Shown one piece after another: positions 26,688 through 35,234 of a stretch of DNA of 64,000 bases. The notes beneath the pieces were generated by a model, which made no database searches, had not been told where the DNA came from, and worked only from the letters and a program-made list of their open reading frames with translations. The DNA comes from Motilimonas pumila (lineage in GTDB: Bacteria > Pseudomonadota > Gammaproteobacteria > Enterobacterales > CBDFNC01). The stretch covers positions 1 through 64,000 of the forward strand of contig NZ_QZCH01000017.1 of assembly GCF_003596335.1 (NCBI RefSeq). The letters run 5' to 3'. The translations under genes were made by a program, and so were the position numbers. The first letter of the stretch is position 1. Every line of letters begins with the position of its first letter.

Positions 26688-27161
26688 ATGACTCCAGCAA
26701 TCAATTGGTTAACTAAGCACAAGGTGGCATTTAGCATTCATGAATATGATCACGATCCGGCCAACACTGACTTTGGCCAGGAAGCCGTAGACAAATTGCA
26801 ATTGCAAGCTGAAAGTGTATTTAAGACTTTGCTTGCCTGTGACCCAAGCAAGCCGAAGCAATTGCTGGTGGCCATAGTGCCGGTGAGCAGTAAATTGAAC
26901 TTAAAAGCGTTAGCGAAGGCCGCAAAGGTGAAAAAACTCGCCATGGCTGAGGGTGAAATTGCGCAGCGAGTGACGGGCTATCTTCTCGGAGGCATCAGCC
27001 CGTTAGGGCAAAAGCAATCTTTGGCCACGTTTATTGATGAGAGCGCGATGGCGCAGCAAACCATTTACGTTAGTGGAGGCAAACGTGGGCTAGATATTGG
27101 CATCAACCCCACAGATCTTGTGACGGCTTGTCAGGCCAACGTCGCCGCCATTAAAGAATAG
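26688..27161 (+). CDS. ybaK: Cys-tRNA(Pro)/Cys-tRNA(Cys) deacylase YbaK
   Basis: Protein of 157 residues of the YbaK/EbsC family, which hydrolyses mischarged Cys-tRNA(Pro) in the cytoplasm. N-terminal pattern TPAINWLTKHKVAFSIHEYDHD, then VFKTLLACD, the conserved Lys in SSKLNLKALAKAAK, and GYLLGGISPLGQK, the family signature loop. A purine-rich AAGGTGGGA lies before the ATG. It is a single gene; a second YbaK-domain protein is at 30069. Confidence 0.88.
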   Translation: MTPAINWLTKHKVAFSIHEYDHDPANTDFGQEAVDKLQLQAESVFKTLLACDPSKPKQLLVAIVPVSSKLNLKALAKAAKVKKLAMAEGEIAQRVTGYLLGGISPLGQKQSLATFIDESAMAQQTIYVSGGKRGLDIGINPTDLVTACQANVAAIKE

Positions 27162-27276
27162 CCTCGTGAAGCTCAGGAGTCCCTTACGAAGGTGCTCTTT
27201 GCTAGAGTAAAACAAACAGCACCCTGAATATGAAGGGCGTGAATTGATTAGCGATAAATAGAGCAGTCTCGAACTA

Positions 27277-28503
27277 TCACTGTTTGAGCAGTGAGCGGCC
27301 ATATTTCATCGCGCTGGTGGCAAAAAAGTGGGCCAAAGTTTGACCCATATCGGCAAACGTGTCGCTTTTACCGGTAAATCCGGCTGCCACTTTCTCACCA
27401 TAGAGCAATACCGGTATGTGTTCTCGAGTATGATCTGTCCCGGGCCAGGTTGGATCGCAACCGTGATCGGCGCAGATAATCAGGATATCTTCAGGCCCAA
27501 GCGCAGAAAGGATCTCTGGTAGCCTACCATCAAGGTATTCCAGCGCCCCTGCGTAACCTGTCGTGTCACGGCGATGGCCAAAAGAAGAATCAAAGTCGAC
27601 TAAATTGGTAAATACTAAGGTATTGTCTTTGGCGTTATTCAACGCTTGTAAGGTACTGTCTAACAGGTCTTTCAAACCCGTCGCTTTTATTTTATTGGTG
27701 ATGCCAACGTGCGCATAAATATCGGCGATTTTACCAATCGAGGTGACCACGCCTTGGCGCTCATTGATGATTTTTTCAAGTACCGTGGTATCGGGCGGTG
27801 GCAAAGACAAATCGCGGCGGTTACCGGTACGAACAAAGTCGCCTTGCTGCTCGCCCACAAAGGGTCGTGCTATCACACGGCCGATATTATACGGGGCAAG
27901 TGCTTGCCGCGTTATTTCACATAAGGCCATCAGCTTGTCGAGACCAAAATAGTGCTCATGGCAAGCGATTTGAAACACTGAGTCTGCCGAGGTATAAAAA
28001 ATAGGAATGCCGGTACGTATATGCTCTTCGCCGTAATCGTCTAATACTTGGGTGCCAGAGGCATGACAATTGGCGAGGCTCGTTGCAATGCCAGAGCGAG
28101 CAGCAATATCGGCAAGTAATTCAGCTGGAAAGCTGTTGGTTTTTTCGCTGAAATAGCCCCAGTCAAATAATACGGGTACACCTGCCATTTCCCAATGACC
28201 TGATGGCGTGTCCTTGCCAGAAGACAACTCAGCGGCATAACCGTAAGCGCCAATGATGTCAGGTGTTGCATTAAAACCTGCGGGTAGCTCACCACATGCT
28301 TGTTGCGCCGCGAGGCCGAGCCCTAAGCGTTCAAGGTGAGGCAGTTTTAAGTGACCACTACGGGTGTCGTTATCACATTGGCCTAAGCTGCAGGCATTGG
28401 CGATATGGCCTAAGGTATTACTGCCCACATCACCGAACTTGTCGGCATCATCAGTTGCCCCAATGCCAAATGAGTCTACGACTATGACTACCGCACGTTT
28501 CAT
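27277..28503 (-). CDS. deoB: Phosphopentomutase
   Basis: Protein of 408 residues that interconverts ribose-1-phosphate and ribose-5-phosphate (and the deoxy forms) in nucleoside breakdown. The N-terminal metal site is [12 protein letters not shown]; the phosphorylated Thr is expected in [10 protein letters not shown] near residue 95; [19 protein letters not shown] near residue 340 supplies further metal ligands of the alkaline phosphatase fold. GAGG lies 7 bases before the ATG. The other deo genes (deoA, deoC, deoD) are not in this window. Confidence 0.93.
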   Translation of the reverse strand: MKRAVVIVVDSFGIGATDDADKFGDVGSNTLGHIANACSLGQCDNDTRSGHLKLPHLERLGLGLAAQQACGELPAGFNATPDIIGAYGYAAELSSGKDTPSGHWEMAGVPVLFDWGYFSEKTNSFPAELLADIAARSGIATSLANCHASGTQVLDDYGEEHIRTGIPIFYTSADSVFQIACHEHYFGLDKLMALCEITRQALAPYNIGRVIARPFVGEQQGDFVRTGNRRDLSLPPPDTTVLEKIINERQGVVTSIGKIADIYAHVGITNKIKATGLKDLLDSTLQALNNAKDNTLVFTNLVDFDSSFGHRRDTTGYAGALEYLDGRLPEILSALGPEDILIICADHGCDPTWPGTDHTREHIPVLLYGEKVAAGFTGKSDTFADMGQTLAHFFATSAMKYGRSLLKQ

Positions 28504-28582
28504 TTTCTTGCCTCGATTTGAGTTAATAAGCTTATTCTAGCATTGTATCTTAAGCCTCGCGGTTGTAGAAATTGCGCCGCAA

Positions 28583-28753
28583 TTAGCTGAAGAAACGCTC
28601 AACCAACCACTGATAAGAAAGGCCGCCGAGATACACTCCGACGATACCGAGTACGCCTGATAATACAGGCGGCGCCGGAATGGGCAATTTAACGGCAGTA
28701 AAAATTACACCAACCACAAAACCGGCAAACAAGGCTAATAATGCTTCTTGCAT
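28583..28753 (-). CDS. XapX domain protein (DUF1427)
   Basis: Small membrane protein of 56 residues. The first segment (ALLALFAGFVVGVIFTAV) is followed by KLPIPAPP and a second hydrophobic segment GVLGIVGVYLGG. This KLPIPAPP turn between two membrane helices is the signature of XapX/DUF1427. GAGG lies about 7 bases before the ATG. It fills part of the gap between deoB and sppA. Function unknown. Confidence 0.8.
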   Translation of the reverse strand: MQEALLALFAGFVVGVIFTAVKLPIPAPPVLSGVLGIVGVYLGGLSYQWLVERFFS

Positions 28754-28974
28754 GACAATGCCTCACATTGAAAGGAATACACTCATCATAACAAATTCAA
28801 ACAGATAAGGTCGTGCGATTCACCTTTTAGAGACACGGTCTGTCATTGCTTAATGCCAAAAGCAGGAATGTAGCGTGTGAAGTCCCAGTTAATGGCTTGA
28901 GTTTACATTTTATGCCTTGGTGTCTAAGCAGCGGCTTTGTTAGACTGCTAACAAACCGTATTTGAGGAAGTATT

Positions 28975-29916
28975 TTGTCTAATCAGGAACAAAACTGGAT
29001 CCAAGCTTACATGAAGGAAACGTTCAGTGAGCAGAAAAAAGCGCGCCGTTGGGGCATTGTTTTTAAAAGTTTAACGTTTTTGTACTTGTTTGTGGCTTTG
29101 TTTATGGTCATGCAGAGTACTGCGCTTAAGCCAGGCCCAAAACAATCTGAAGACCATACCGCGATGGTGAGTATTAAAGGCATGATTGCCCCTGATCAAG
29201 ATGCTAACGCCAACGCCATAGTGACTGCTCTGCGTAATGCTTTTGACAATGAACAAGCTAAAGCCATTATGCTGCATATTAATAGCCCTGGAGGCACGCC
29301 AGTACAAGCTGGCTATGTATATGATGAAATTCAGCGTTTAAAAGGGTTACACAAAGATAAAAAAGTCTACGCCGTTATTTCTGAATTGGGCGCTTCTGGC
29401 GGTTATTATATCGCCGCCGCGGCAGATGAAATATACGCTGATAAAGCCAGTTTGGTGGGCTCTATTGGGGTCACCGCATCCAGTTTTGGCTTCGAGCAAA
29501 CGTTAGATAAATTAGGGGTAGAACGTCGCCACTTTACCGCAGGGGAACATAAAGCCTTTTTAGACCCGTTCTCACCTTTAAAACAAGACGAAAAGGTGTT
29601 TTGGCAAGAAGTGCTGAACGATACACATCAACAATTCATTGATGCGGTGGAGCAAGGCCGTAAAGACAAATTGGCAGGACAAGACAAAACGAAACTTTAT
29701 TCTGGTTTAATTTGGAATGGCCGACAGGCAAAAGCGTTGGGTTTGGTCGATGGGTTAGGCAGCCCAGGAACGGTTGCAAGAGAGGTCATAGGTCATGAGA
29801 CTATTGTCGATTATACGGTGAAACCTTCGCCTCTGGCTGCGTTTACTAAGCAACTTGGCCTGGCGCTTGGCACGGGCATTGCCCAGCAAGTATCGCAACC
29901 CGGCTTGGCAATGTAA
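28975..29916 (+). CDS. sppA: Signal peptide peptidase SppA, short (36K) type
   Basis: Protein of 313 residues of peptidase family S49. One N-terminal membrane segment (residues ~28-45) anchors it; the active domain lies outside the cytoplasm. The nucleophile Ser is expected in ELGASGGYYIA and the general-base Lys in AGEHKAFLDPFSPL, as in the half-size SppA of other bacteria; HINSPGG is the conserved oxyanion region. It degrades cleaved signal peptides in the membrane. The start is TTG at 28975 with GAGGAAG a few bases upstream; no ATG fits. It is a single gene followed by a terminator. Confidence 0.88.
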   Translation: MSNQEQNWIQAYMKETFSEQKKARRWGIVFKSLTFLYLFVALFMVMQSTALKPGPKQSEDHTAMVSIKGMIAPDQDANANAIVTALRNAFDNEQAKAIMLHINSPGGTPVQAGYVYDEIQRLKGLHKDKKVYAVISELGASGGYYIAAAADEIYADKASLVGSIGVTASSFGFEQTLDKLGVERRHFTAGEHKAFLDPFSPLKQDEKVFWQEVLNDTHQQFIDAVEQGRKDKLAGQDKTKLYSGLIWNGRQAKALGLVDGLGSPGTVAREVIGHETIVDYTVKPSPLAAFTKQLGLALGTGIAQQVSQPGLAM

Positions 29917-29942
29917 GTCATCTTACCCTTGCATCAAGCAAG

Positions 29943-29977
29943 AAGAAGCTGCTTGTTCCATCATTCAGCTTCTTTTT
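29943..29977 (+). terminator. Terminator behind sppA
   Basis: AAGAAGCTG (29943-29951) pairs with CAGCTTCTT (29966-29974) and runs into a T tract. Confidence 0.8.
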
Positions 29978-30068
29978 CATCAAGCGCTCGATTAATCCAA
30001 AGGAGGTAGCAAAGACCAACATAAAGAAACCGACTATACTTGAAGCAGGTCATGTAGGAGTCGCAGTT

Positions 30069-30563
30069 ATGATCCAACCTAAACTTGAAGCTCTGCTTAA
30101 TAAACACCATGTTGCTTACCAACTACAGAATCATTTACCCGCATACAGTGCCCAACACGTGGCTCAAAACGCACATATATCAGGTTTTCAACTTGCGAAA
30201 GCCGTTATCGTGATTGCTGAGAAAGAACTGTCTATGATAGTGATTCCTGCTCCTTATGAGCTGGACTTGGTTGCACTGCACCTGACTCTAGGGGTAAAAC
30301 ACTTATTGTTAGCAAAAGAAGCTGAGTTTCGCGGTTATTTTCCTCAATGTGAAGTGGGCGCAATCCCGCCTTTTGGTCAGCTTTATGGCATGCAAGTGAT
30401 ACTAGCGGACTGCTTACGCGATCACTCAACCATTGCCTTTAGCGCCGGGCGCCATGATGAAGTCATGGTAATCAATACGGCGGATTATTTAAAGCTTACC
30501 CAATCACGCTTTATAGACCGCGGGTATTCTTTACCTTCACCGCAGGCGCTACTGGTGCACTGA
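30069..30563 (+). CDS. YbaK/EbsC-domain aminoacyl-tRNA deacylase-like protein
   Basis: Protein of 164 residues. It has the YbaK fold features, including QLAKAVIVIAEKELSMIVIPAPYELDL with the conserved Lys, and GAIPPFGQLYGMQVI as the substrate loop. It is diverged from the YbaK at 26688 and closer to the free-standing ProXp/EbsC-like group, which removes wrong amino acids from tRNA. The exact substrate is open. ATG start, no operon partner. A dyad at 30643-30650 / 30674-30681 (GTAAACCC and GGGTTTAC) lies downstream. Confidence 0.7.
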   Translation: MIQPKLEALLNKHHVAYQLQNHLPAYSAQHVAQNAHISGFQLAKAVIVIAEKELSMIVIPAPYELDLVALHLTLGVKHLLLAKEAEFRGYFPQCEVGAIPPFGQLYGMQVILADCLRDHSTIAFSAGRHDEVMVINTADYLKLTQSRFIDRGYSLPSPQALLVH

Positions 30564-30747
30564 TTGCTCGGTGACAGGCGAATAAAATTACCATTTGCTG
30601 CCAAACGTTATAATTTGATTAATTATTCGCCCAGCAGTAGGGGTAAACCCACATACCCGTCGGCAAGTAGATGGGGTTTACTGTTTCTATATTAAGGTCG
30701 CGTTCAGAAACGTTGAACTATAATTTAAGAAAGAGAGGGGTATTAGT

Positions 30748-31263
30748 ATGCAAATTTCATCAAACACTGTAAACCAAAGCGCCATTAGCAGTTATCAAAC
30801 ACAAAACGTTGCTAACGCAAGAAGTAATGCCCCCGCACCGGCGCCAATTGCGCCAAGTAAAGACACGGTTTCTATTTCGGCAGAAGCCAGAGCATTGAAT
30901 TCTTCTCAGCCAAGCCAACCACCAGTGCAACTGCCTGTCGAGCCTAAGCCAGACTACAGCGATCAACTTCAGACTTATAAAGATGTAAAGCAAACGCAAT
31001 TGCAATACCAGGTAGCCAGTGATTTAGTGGGTGTCGCTACGGGCAGTGGTAATGGCCTTTCTCCAGCCAGCGCTTACACATTAGCAAACAATGATGAAGC
31101 CAGAGAGTCTACCGTAGGTTTATACGCGGTAAATAGCCAAGCCGAACTTGCTTCTGATTTTATCGAACAATCTACTGGCACTGAGGAAGAAGAAACCACT
31201 CAAAGCACTGCACAAATGAACACTACGGCAAGCACTGCGGCTTACATGAATAACTTCGCCTAA
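30748..31263 (+). CDS. Hypothetical low-complexity protein
   Basis: Protein of 171 residues with no signal peptide or membrane segment. It is rich in Ser, Gln, Ala, Pro and Thr: a Pro-rich stretch at ~30-75 contains KDTVSISAEARAL, a middle part contains YQVASDLVGVATGSG, and the C-terminus is Thr/Glu/Ser-rich. The VSIS(A/P)EAR stretch resembles a short motif in flagellar or surface-associated proteins, but no family is recognised. GAGAGGGG precedes the ATG. Its last codons and stop are part of a perfect 37-bp duplication. Confidence 0.65.
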   Translation: MQISSNTVNQSAISSYQTQNVANARSNAPAPAPIAPSKDTVSISAEARALNSSQPSQPPVQLPVEPKPDYSDQLQTYKDVKQTQLQYQVASDLVGVATGSGNGLSPASAYTLANNDEARESTVGLYAVNSQAELASDFIEQSTGTEEEETTQSTAQMNTTASTAAYMNNFA

Positions 31264-31318
31264 CACGGGATAAAGACCATTCATGAATAACTTCGCCTAA
31301 CACGGGATAAAGACCATT
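31245..31318 (+). repeat. Perfect 37-bp tandem duplication across a stop codon
   Basis: Positions 31245-31281 and 31282-31318 are identical and adjacent. Each copy holds ATGAATAACTTCGCCTAA, i.e. the last codons and stop of the gene at 30748, so the second copy is a silent duplicate in the 3' region. Confidence 0.95.
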
Positions 31319-31319
31319 T

Positions 31320-31355
31320 GCCACGACATCACCTCTCGGGTGTCGTGGCTTTTTT
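31320..31355 (+). terminator. Intrinsic terminator between convergent genes
   Basis: GCCACGACA pairs with TGTCGTGGC across a 12-base loop, followed by TTTTTT. It ends the gene at 30748 and may also act on the convergent nspC transcript. Confidence 0.9.
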
Positions 31356-31358
31356 ATA

Positions 31359-32501
31359 TCAGATACTTGATATCGACTTCCTAGAAAGCGTGTGTTTAAA
31401 ATCCTGATACTCAAAGCTATTCAGGCACTCAATGCTACCATTGACCCGACGGCAATATATGCTGGGCATCTTTAAGCCGTTAAACCAGTTTAACTTCACC
31501 ATGGTGTAGCCACCGCTATCTTGCACGGTCAGGCGTTGGCCAACTTGCAATGGCTGGTCAAATTGAGTTTCACAAAACTGATCGCCGGCAAGACAAGAGC
31601 AAGAGCCGATAACGTAAGGGAACGGGCCATCTTGCGAAGCTTCTGCGATGCTAGCAGGCTCGTTGTATATTAATGTGTCTAAGCGGTGTGCTTCTGTTGC
31701 ACTGTCAACAATGGCAGTCTTTTTACCGTTGTCTACGATATCCACCACGGTTACAACTAGATCTGTGGTTTGAGTGATCACCGCTTCCCCAGGCTCTAAG
31801 TAAACTTGCACTTGGTGGGCCAGGCTAAATTGCTTAAGTACTTCAGCCAGCTCTTCAATAGGGTAACCAGGCCAAGTAAAGAATACCCCACCGCCCAAGC
31901 TGACCCAGCTTACCTGACTCAGTACGTCGCTAAATTGCGCTGAAATGTGATCAAGTAAAGCGGCAAATGAACTGACAGATTTATTCTCGCAATTCATATG
32001 AAACATGACGCCATCAAGACCTAAGGCTAAGGTCTTATCAAGCGCACTTTCTGTGACTCCCAATCGACAAAATGCCCTTGCAGGATCGGCCAGATCTTGC
32101 CCCGCAGCACTGCGCTCAGGGTTCAAGCGTAATCCCACTTGACAGTGCTCAGGCACCAAGTGTCGGTAACGTTGCCATTGTGATTGTGAGTTGAAAATGA
32201 TTTTGTCACTTTTATCCGCCACGTCTTTCACGTCTTGCTCACTGTAACCTACGCTATAAGCATGGGTTTCCTTGCCGAACGTTTCATGGCCTAACATGAC
32301 TTCGTATGGGCCACTGCTGGTGGTGCCATCTAAATAGGGCGCAATAGTGTCAAATACCCCCCAAGTAGAAAAACATTTTAGCGCTAACACCAGTTTTGCG
32401 CCGCTTAGCTGTTTTAACTGCTGACATTTTTTAAGGTTGTCAATCAACTTACTTTCGTCAATCATAAAGTAAGGGGTGGCCAGTTGAGATTCTTGCTGCA
32501 T
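31359..32501 (-). CDS. nspC: Carboxynorspermidine decarboxylase
   Basis: Protein of 380 residues, a PLP-dependent alanine racemase-fold decarboxylase. The Schiff-base Lys is expected at K42 in [15 protein letters not shown] and [14 protein letters not shown] line the cofactor site, and EPGEAV and GSCSCLAGD (active-site Cys) are in the second domain. It converts carboxynorspermidine to norspermidine (or carboxyspermidine to spermidine) in the last step of the alternative polyamine pathway. It is the fourth gene of the operon on the minus strand, after the dehydrogenase; a terminator-like hairpin lies in the 69-base gap between them. Confidence 0.9.
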   Translation of the reverse strand: MQQESQLATPYFMIDESKLIDNLKKCQQLKQLSGAKLVLALKCFSTWGVFDTIAPYLDGTTSSGPYEVMLGHETFGKETHAYSVGYSEQDVKDVADKSDKIIFNSQSQWQRYRHLVPEHCQVGLRLNPERSAAGQDLADPARAFCRLGVTESALDKTLALGLDGVMFHMNCENKSVSSFAALLDHISAQFSDVLSQVSWVSLGGGVFFTWPGYPIEELAEVLKQFSLAHQVQVYLEPGEAVITQTTDLVVTVVDIVDNGKKTAIVDSATEAHRLDTLIYNEPASIAEASQDGPFPYVIGSCSCLAGDQFCETQFDQPLQVGQRLTVQDSGGYTMVKLNWFNGLKMPSIYCRRVNGSIECLNSFEYQDFKHTLSRKSISSI

Positions 32502-32526
32502 AACTACTCTTTAATAACGCACTTAC

Positions 32527-32550
32527 AAAAAAGCCCCCTTGAGGGAGCCC
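32527..32550 (-). terminator. Possible internal terminator before nspC
   Basis: On the minus strand GGGCTCCC, a TCAA loop and GGGGGCTT form a stem with G-T wobbles, followed by TTTTTTG. It lies between the carboxynorspermidine dehydrogenase and nspC genes and could lower nspC expression relative to the upstream genes. Confidence 0.5.
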
Positions 32551-32570
32551 TTATTAATCACATTTACCGC

Positions 32571-33779
32571 TTACAGTTCGTGAACGTCCCAATCTAACCC
32601 AATGCTTGGCATTAGCGCTAAAAATGGATCTGGGTCCAACTGCTCAACATTATACAAGCCTACGTCACTCCATTTATTCTGGAAATAGAGTAGGGCTGCC
32701 GTGATAGCCGGTACCGCAGTCGTGTAAGAAATGGCTTGATGTTCTACTTCTTGATAAGCCTCTTCATGGTCACAAATGTTGTACAAGAAAGCACTGCGTT
32801 TTTCGCCATCTTTACGACCTTGCAGCCACGTACCTATGCACGTTTTGCCGGTATAACCTGGCGCCAGTGACGTGGGGTCGGGCAGTAGCGCTTTTAACAC
32901 GCGAAGTGGGTGGATATCAACACCGTCAACATTCACTGGATCTGGGCTAAGTAGGCCAATGTCTCGCATGACATTGAAGTAATTTAAATACTTGTCTGAG
33001 AAGCCCATCCAAAACTCAATGCGTTTTGCCGGGATAAACTCTGCTAATGAGCGCACTTCGTCGTGTGCCATGGAATAAACTTTCTGCTTACCCACCACAG
33101 GGAAGTCAAATTCCAGCATCCGAGTATGACAAGGTACTTGTTTCCAGCTACCTTGCTCGTAATAAAACGAGTCGCCTTGGATCTCAAGCATATTGGTTTC
33201 TGGGTCAAAATTGGTCGCAAATTTCTTACCGTGGTCGCCAGCATTTACGTCCATTACGTCGATACTGTCTATCTCATCAAACAAGTGTTTATGAGCATAA
33301 GCGGCGAATACACTGACCACGCCAGGATCAAACCCTGCCCCTAGAATGCCGGTGATGCCTGCTTGCTTGAATTTTTCGCGAAAAGCCCATTGCGGATCGT
33401 ACGCTTCAGGCACTTGTTGACCTGGGCTGCATAAGTCGGTGGCTACTGAGGTATCAAGGTAGGATGTTTGCGTTTGATAGCAGGCTTCCATAATCGCGAC
33501 GTTGACCCATGGAGGTCCTGCGTTAATCACTAAATCAGGTTTAATTTGTTCGATTAAAGCCACTAAAGCAGGAATATCGTCCGCATCTACTTGGGCAGAT
33601 TCAATGGTGTGCTGACTGACTTTTTGATTATCGCGTTTAGCGATAGAGGCAATGATTTTATCGCACTTTTCAATATTGCGAGAAGCGATAGTCAAATCAC
33701 CAAAAACGTCATTGTGTTGGGCACATTTATGGGCAATCACCCAACCTACACCACCGGCTCCGATTTGTAGAACGGCCAT
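32571..33779 (-). CDS. Carboxynorspermidine dehydrogenase (saccharopine dehydrogenase family)
   Basis: Protein of 402 residues. The N-terminal Rossmann motif LQIGAGGVGWVIAHK binds NAD(P)H. Later conserved parts are INAGPPWVN, GILGAGFDPGVVS and VNAGDHGKKF, as in the carboxynorspermidine synthase branch of the family. It condenses diaminopropane with aspartate semialdehyde and reduces the product to carboxynorspermidine. The ATG shares one base with the stop of the upstream decarboxylase gene (TAATG), and GGAG lies upstream, so the two are coupled. An in-frame start two codons earlier is less likely. Confidence 0.88.
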   Translation of the reverse strand: MAVLQIGAGGVGWVIAHKCAQHNDVFGDLTIASRNIEKCDKIIASIAKRDNQKVSQHTIESAQVDADDIPALVALIEQIKPDLVINAGPPWVNVAIMEACYQTQTSYLDTSVATDLCSPGQQVPEAYDPQWAFREKFKQAGITGILGAGFDPGVVSVFAAYAHKHLFDEIDSIDVMDVNAGDHGKKFATNFDPETNMLEIQGDSFYYEQGSWKQVPCHTRMLEFDFPVVGKQKVYSMAHDEVRSLAEFIPAKRIEFWMGFSDKYLNYFNVMRDIGLLSPDPVNVDGVDIHPLRVLKALLPDPTSLAPGYTGKTCIGTWLQGRKDGEKRSAFLYNICDHEEAYQEVEHQAISYTTAVPAITAALLYFQNKWSDVGLYNVEQLDPDPFLALMPSIGLDWDVHEL

Positions 33780-35233
33780 TAGCAAGTCTCCATTTGTAAT
33801 AATGAATCCGCAAATTCATTGATATTCGTTAATAAGTTTGTGAAGTTCTCGATACTCAAACAAGGGTTGAGAATGGTCAATTTTAATGCCGCCTGGCCAT
33901 TGACCGTCGTTTCGCCTAGTACGGCTACGCCTGCTTTTAAACAGGCTAATCTCAGTTGACGGTTAAACGCGTCAACCGGATGTTGATAACGAAATAGCAC
34001 CGTACTGAGGCTAGGTTGCGCCAACAGCTCAAAATTTTGGTGCTCGTCGATGAGTTGAGCCACTTGGCGAGTCTGTGTGATCAGGTGGTCAATCATTGCG
34101 CCGAGGGCTTCTTTGCCCACCGTTCTTAATGTCATCAACACCTTAAGGGCGTCAAAACGCCGAGTGGTAGAGATGGTTTTATCCACTAGGTTCGGTAGAT
34201 AATCGCCTTCACGGTTAAGGTAATCTGCATAATGAAGCAAGTATTTAAAATGCGCTTTATGTTTTAGTAAAAGCGCGCTGCAGCTTACCGGTTGGTACCA
34301 AAGTTTATGAAAGTCTACCGTGATAGAGTCGGCTAAATGAATGCCCGCCAAGCGCTGGTTTTGCTGAGACAATATGAGCGCGCCACCGTATGCAGCATCA
34401 ACGTGAAACCAAAGTTTGTGTTGCTTTGCCAACTCAGCTAACGCGCTAAGGTCATCAATGGCTCCGTGATCTGTGGTACCAGCCGTTCCCACTAGGGCAA
34501 AAGGGATAAGTTCTGCCTGCTTGAGATCATTTAAACACTGATTTAATGCGTCAATTTTTATCGTGCCGTTGTTATGGGTTGGCACACACACCACGGCTTT
34601 TTCGCCCAGCCCCATGATGCTGGCTGCTTTTTTAACCGTGAAATGGCTTTTATCGGAGCAAACGATGCGCAAGCGGTGGCTGTATTCTGGCATGCCTTGT
34701 TGTTGCACGTTGTGCTGTGAGATGCTGTCAACCGCCCAATCTCGGGCCATAAGCAGTGCCATAATATTGCTTTGAGTGCCACCACTGGTGAATACGCCAT
34801 CACTGTGTTGATCGTAGCCGAAGGTTTGGCACAGCCAATCAACCACGTGCTGCTCAACATAGGTCGCAGCGGATGCTTGATCCCAAGAGTCCATCGACTG
34901 ATTCAGCGCCGCTATCATAGATTCTGCGGCAATGCCGGCTATCATGGGCGGGGTATGTAAATGGGCAATACAAGCAGGGTGTTGCACTAGGATGGAGTGA
35001 TGAGCGATGAGTTCAGCACTGTGCTGAATCACTTGTTGCAAGGAGTGAGGCGCAGCAGAAAGGTTGATGGCCTCAATTTGTTGCTTTAGTGCCACAGGAT
35101 CAAGCCCTGAGTAGGGCTTGTCTGCTTGTTCAAACACGTGTGCAAGCTGCGCCACAGTTTGTGCCATCGCGTCTTGATAATGTTCGCTACCACCGGGGCC
35201 GGTGGCAATAAAATGTTGTTGCCAAGGGCTCAA
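33779..35233 (-). CDS. L-2,4-diaminobutyrate decarboxylase
   Basis: Protein of about 484 residues, a group II PLP decarboxylase. The cofactor Lys is in VDFHKLWYQP; the conserved His/Asp pair is in LWFHVDAAYGGAL; TSGGTQSNIMALLMAR lies in the N-terminal half. It makes 1,3-diaminopropane from 2,4-diaminobutyrate, the amine used for norspermidine. A TTG at 35233 is chosen because AGGAG lies 6 bases before it; an ATG at 35254 overlaps the aminotransferase gene and has no ribosome-binding site. In Vibrio this enzyme is fused to the aminotransferase (established knowledge); here the two are separate and adjacent. Confidence 0.87.
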   Translation of the reverse strand: MSPWQQHFIATGPGGSEHYQDAMAQTVAQLAHVFEQADKPYSGLDPVALKQQIEAINLSAAPHSLQQVIQHSAELIAHHSILVQHPACIAHLHTPPMIAGIAAESMIAALNQSMDSWDQASAATYVEQHVVDWLCQTFGYDQHSDGVFTSGGTQSNIMALLMARDWAVDSISQHNVQQQGMPEYSHRLRIVCSDKSHFTVKKAASIMGLGEKAVVCVPTHNNGTIKIDALNQCLNDLKQAELIPFALVGTAGTTDHGAIDDLSALAELAKQHKLWFHVDAAYGGALILSQQNQRLAGIHLADSITVDFHKLWYQPVSCSALLLKHKAHFKYLLHYADYLNREGDYLPNLVDKTISTTRRFDALKVLMTLRTVGKEALGAMIDHLITQTRQVAQLIDEHQNFELLAQPSLSTVLFRYQHPVDAFNRQLRLACLKAGVAVLGETTVNGQAALKLTILNPCLSIENFTNLLTNINEFADSLLQMETC

Positions 35234-35234
35234 A

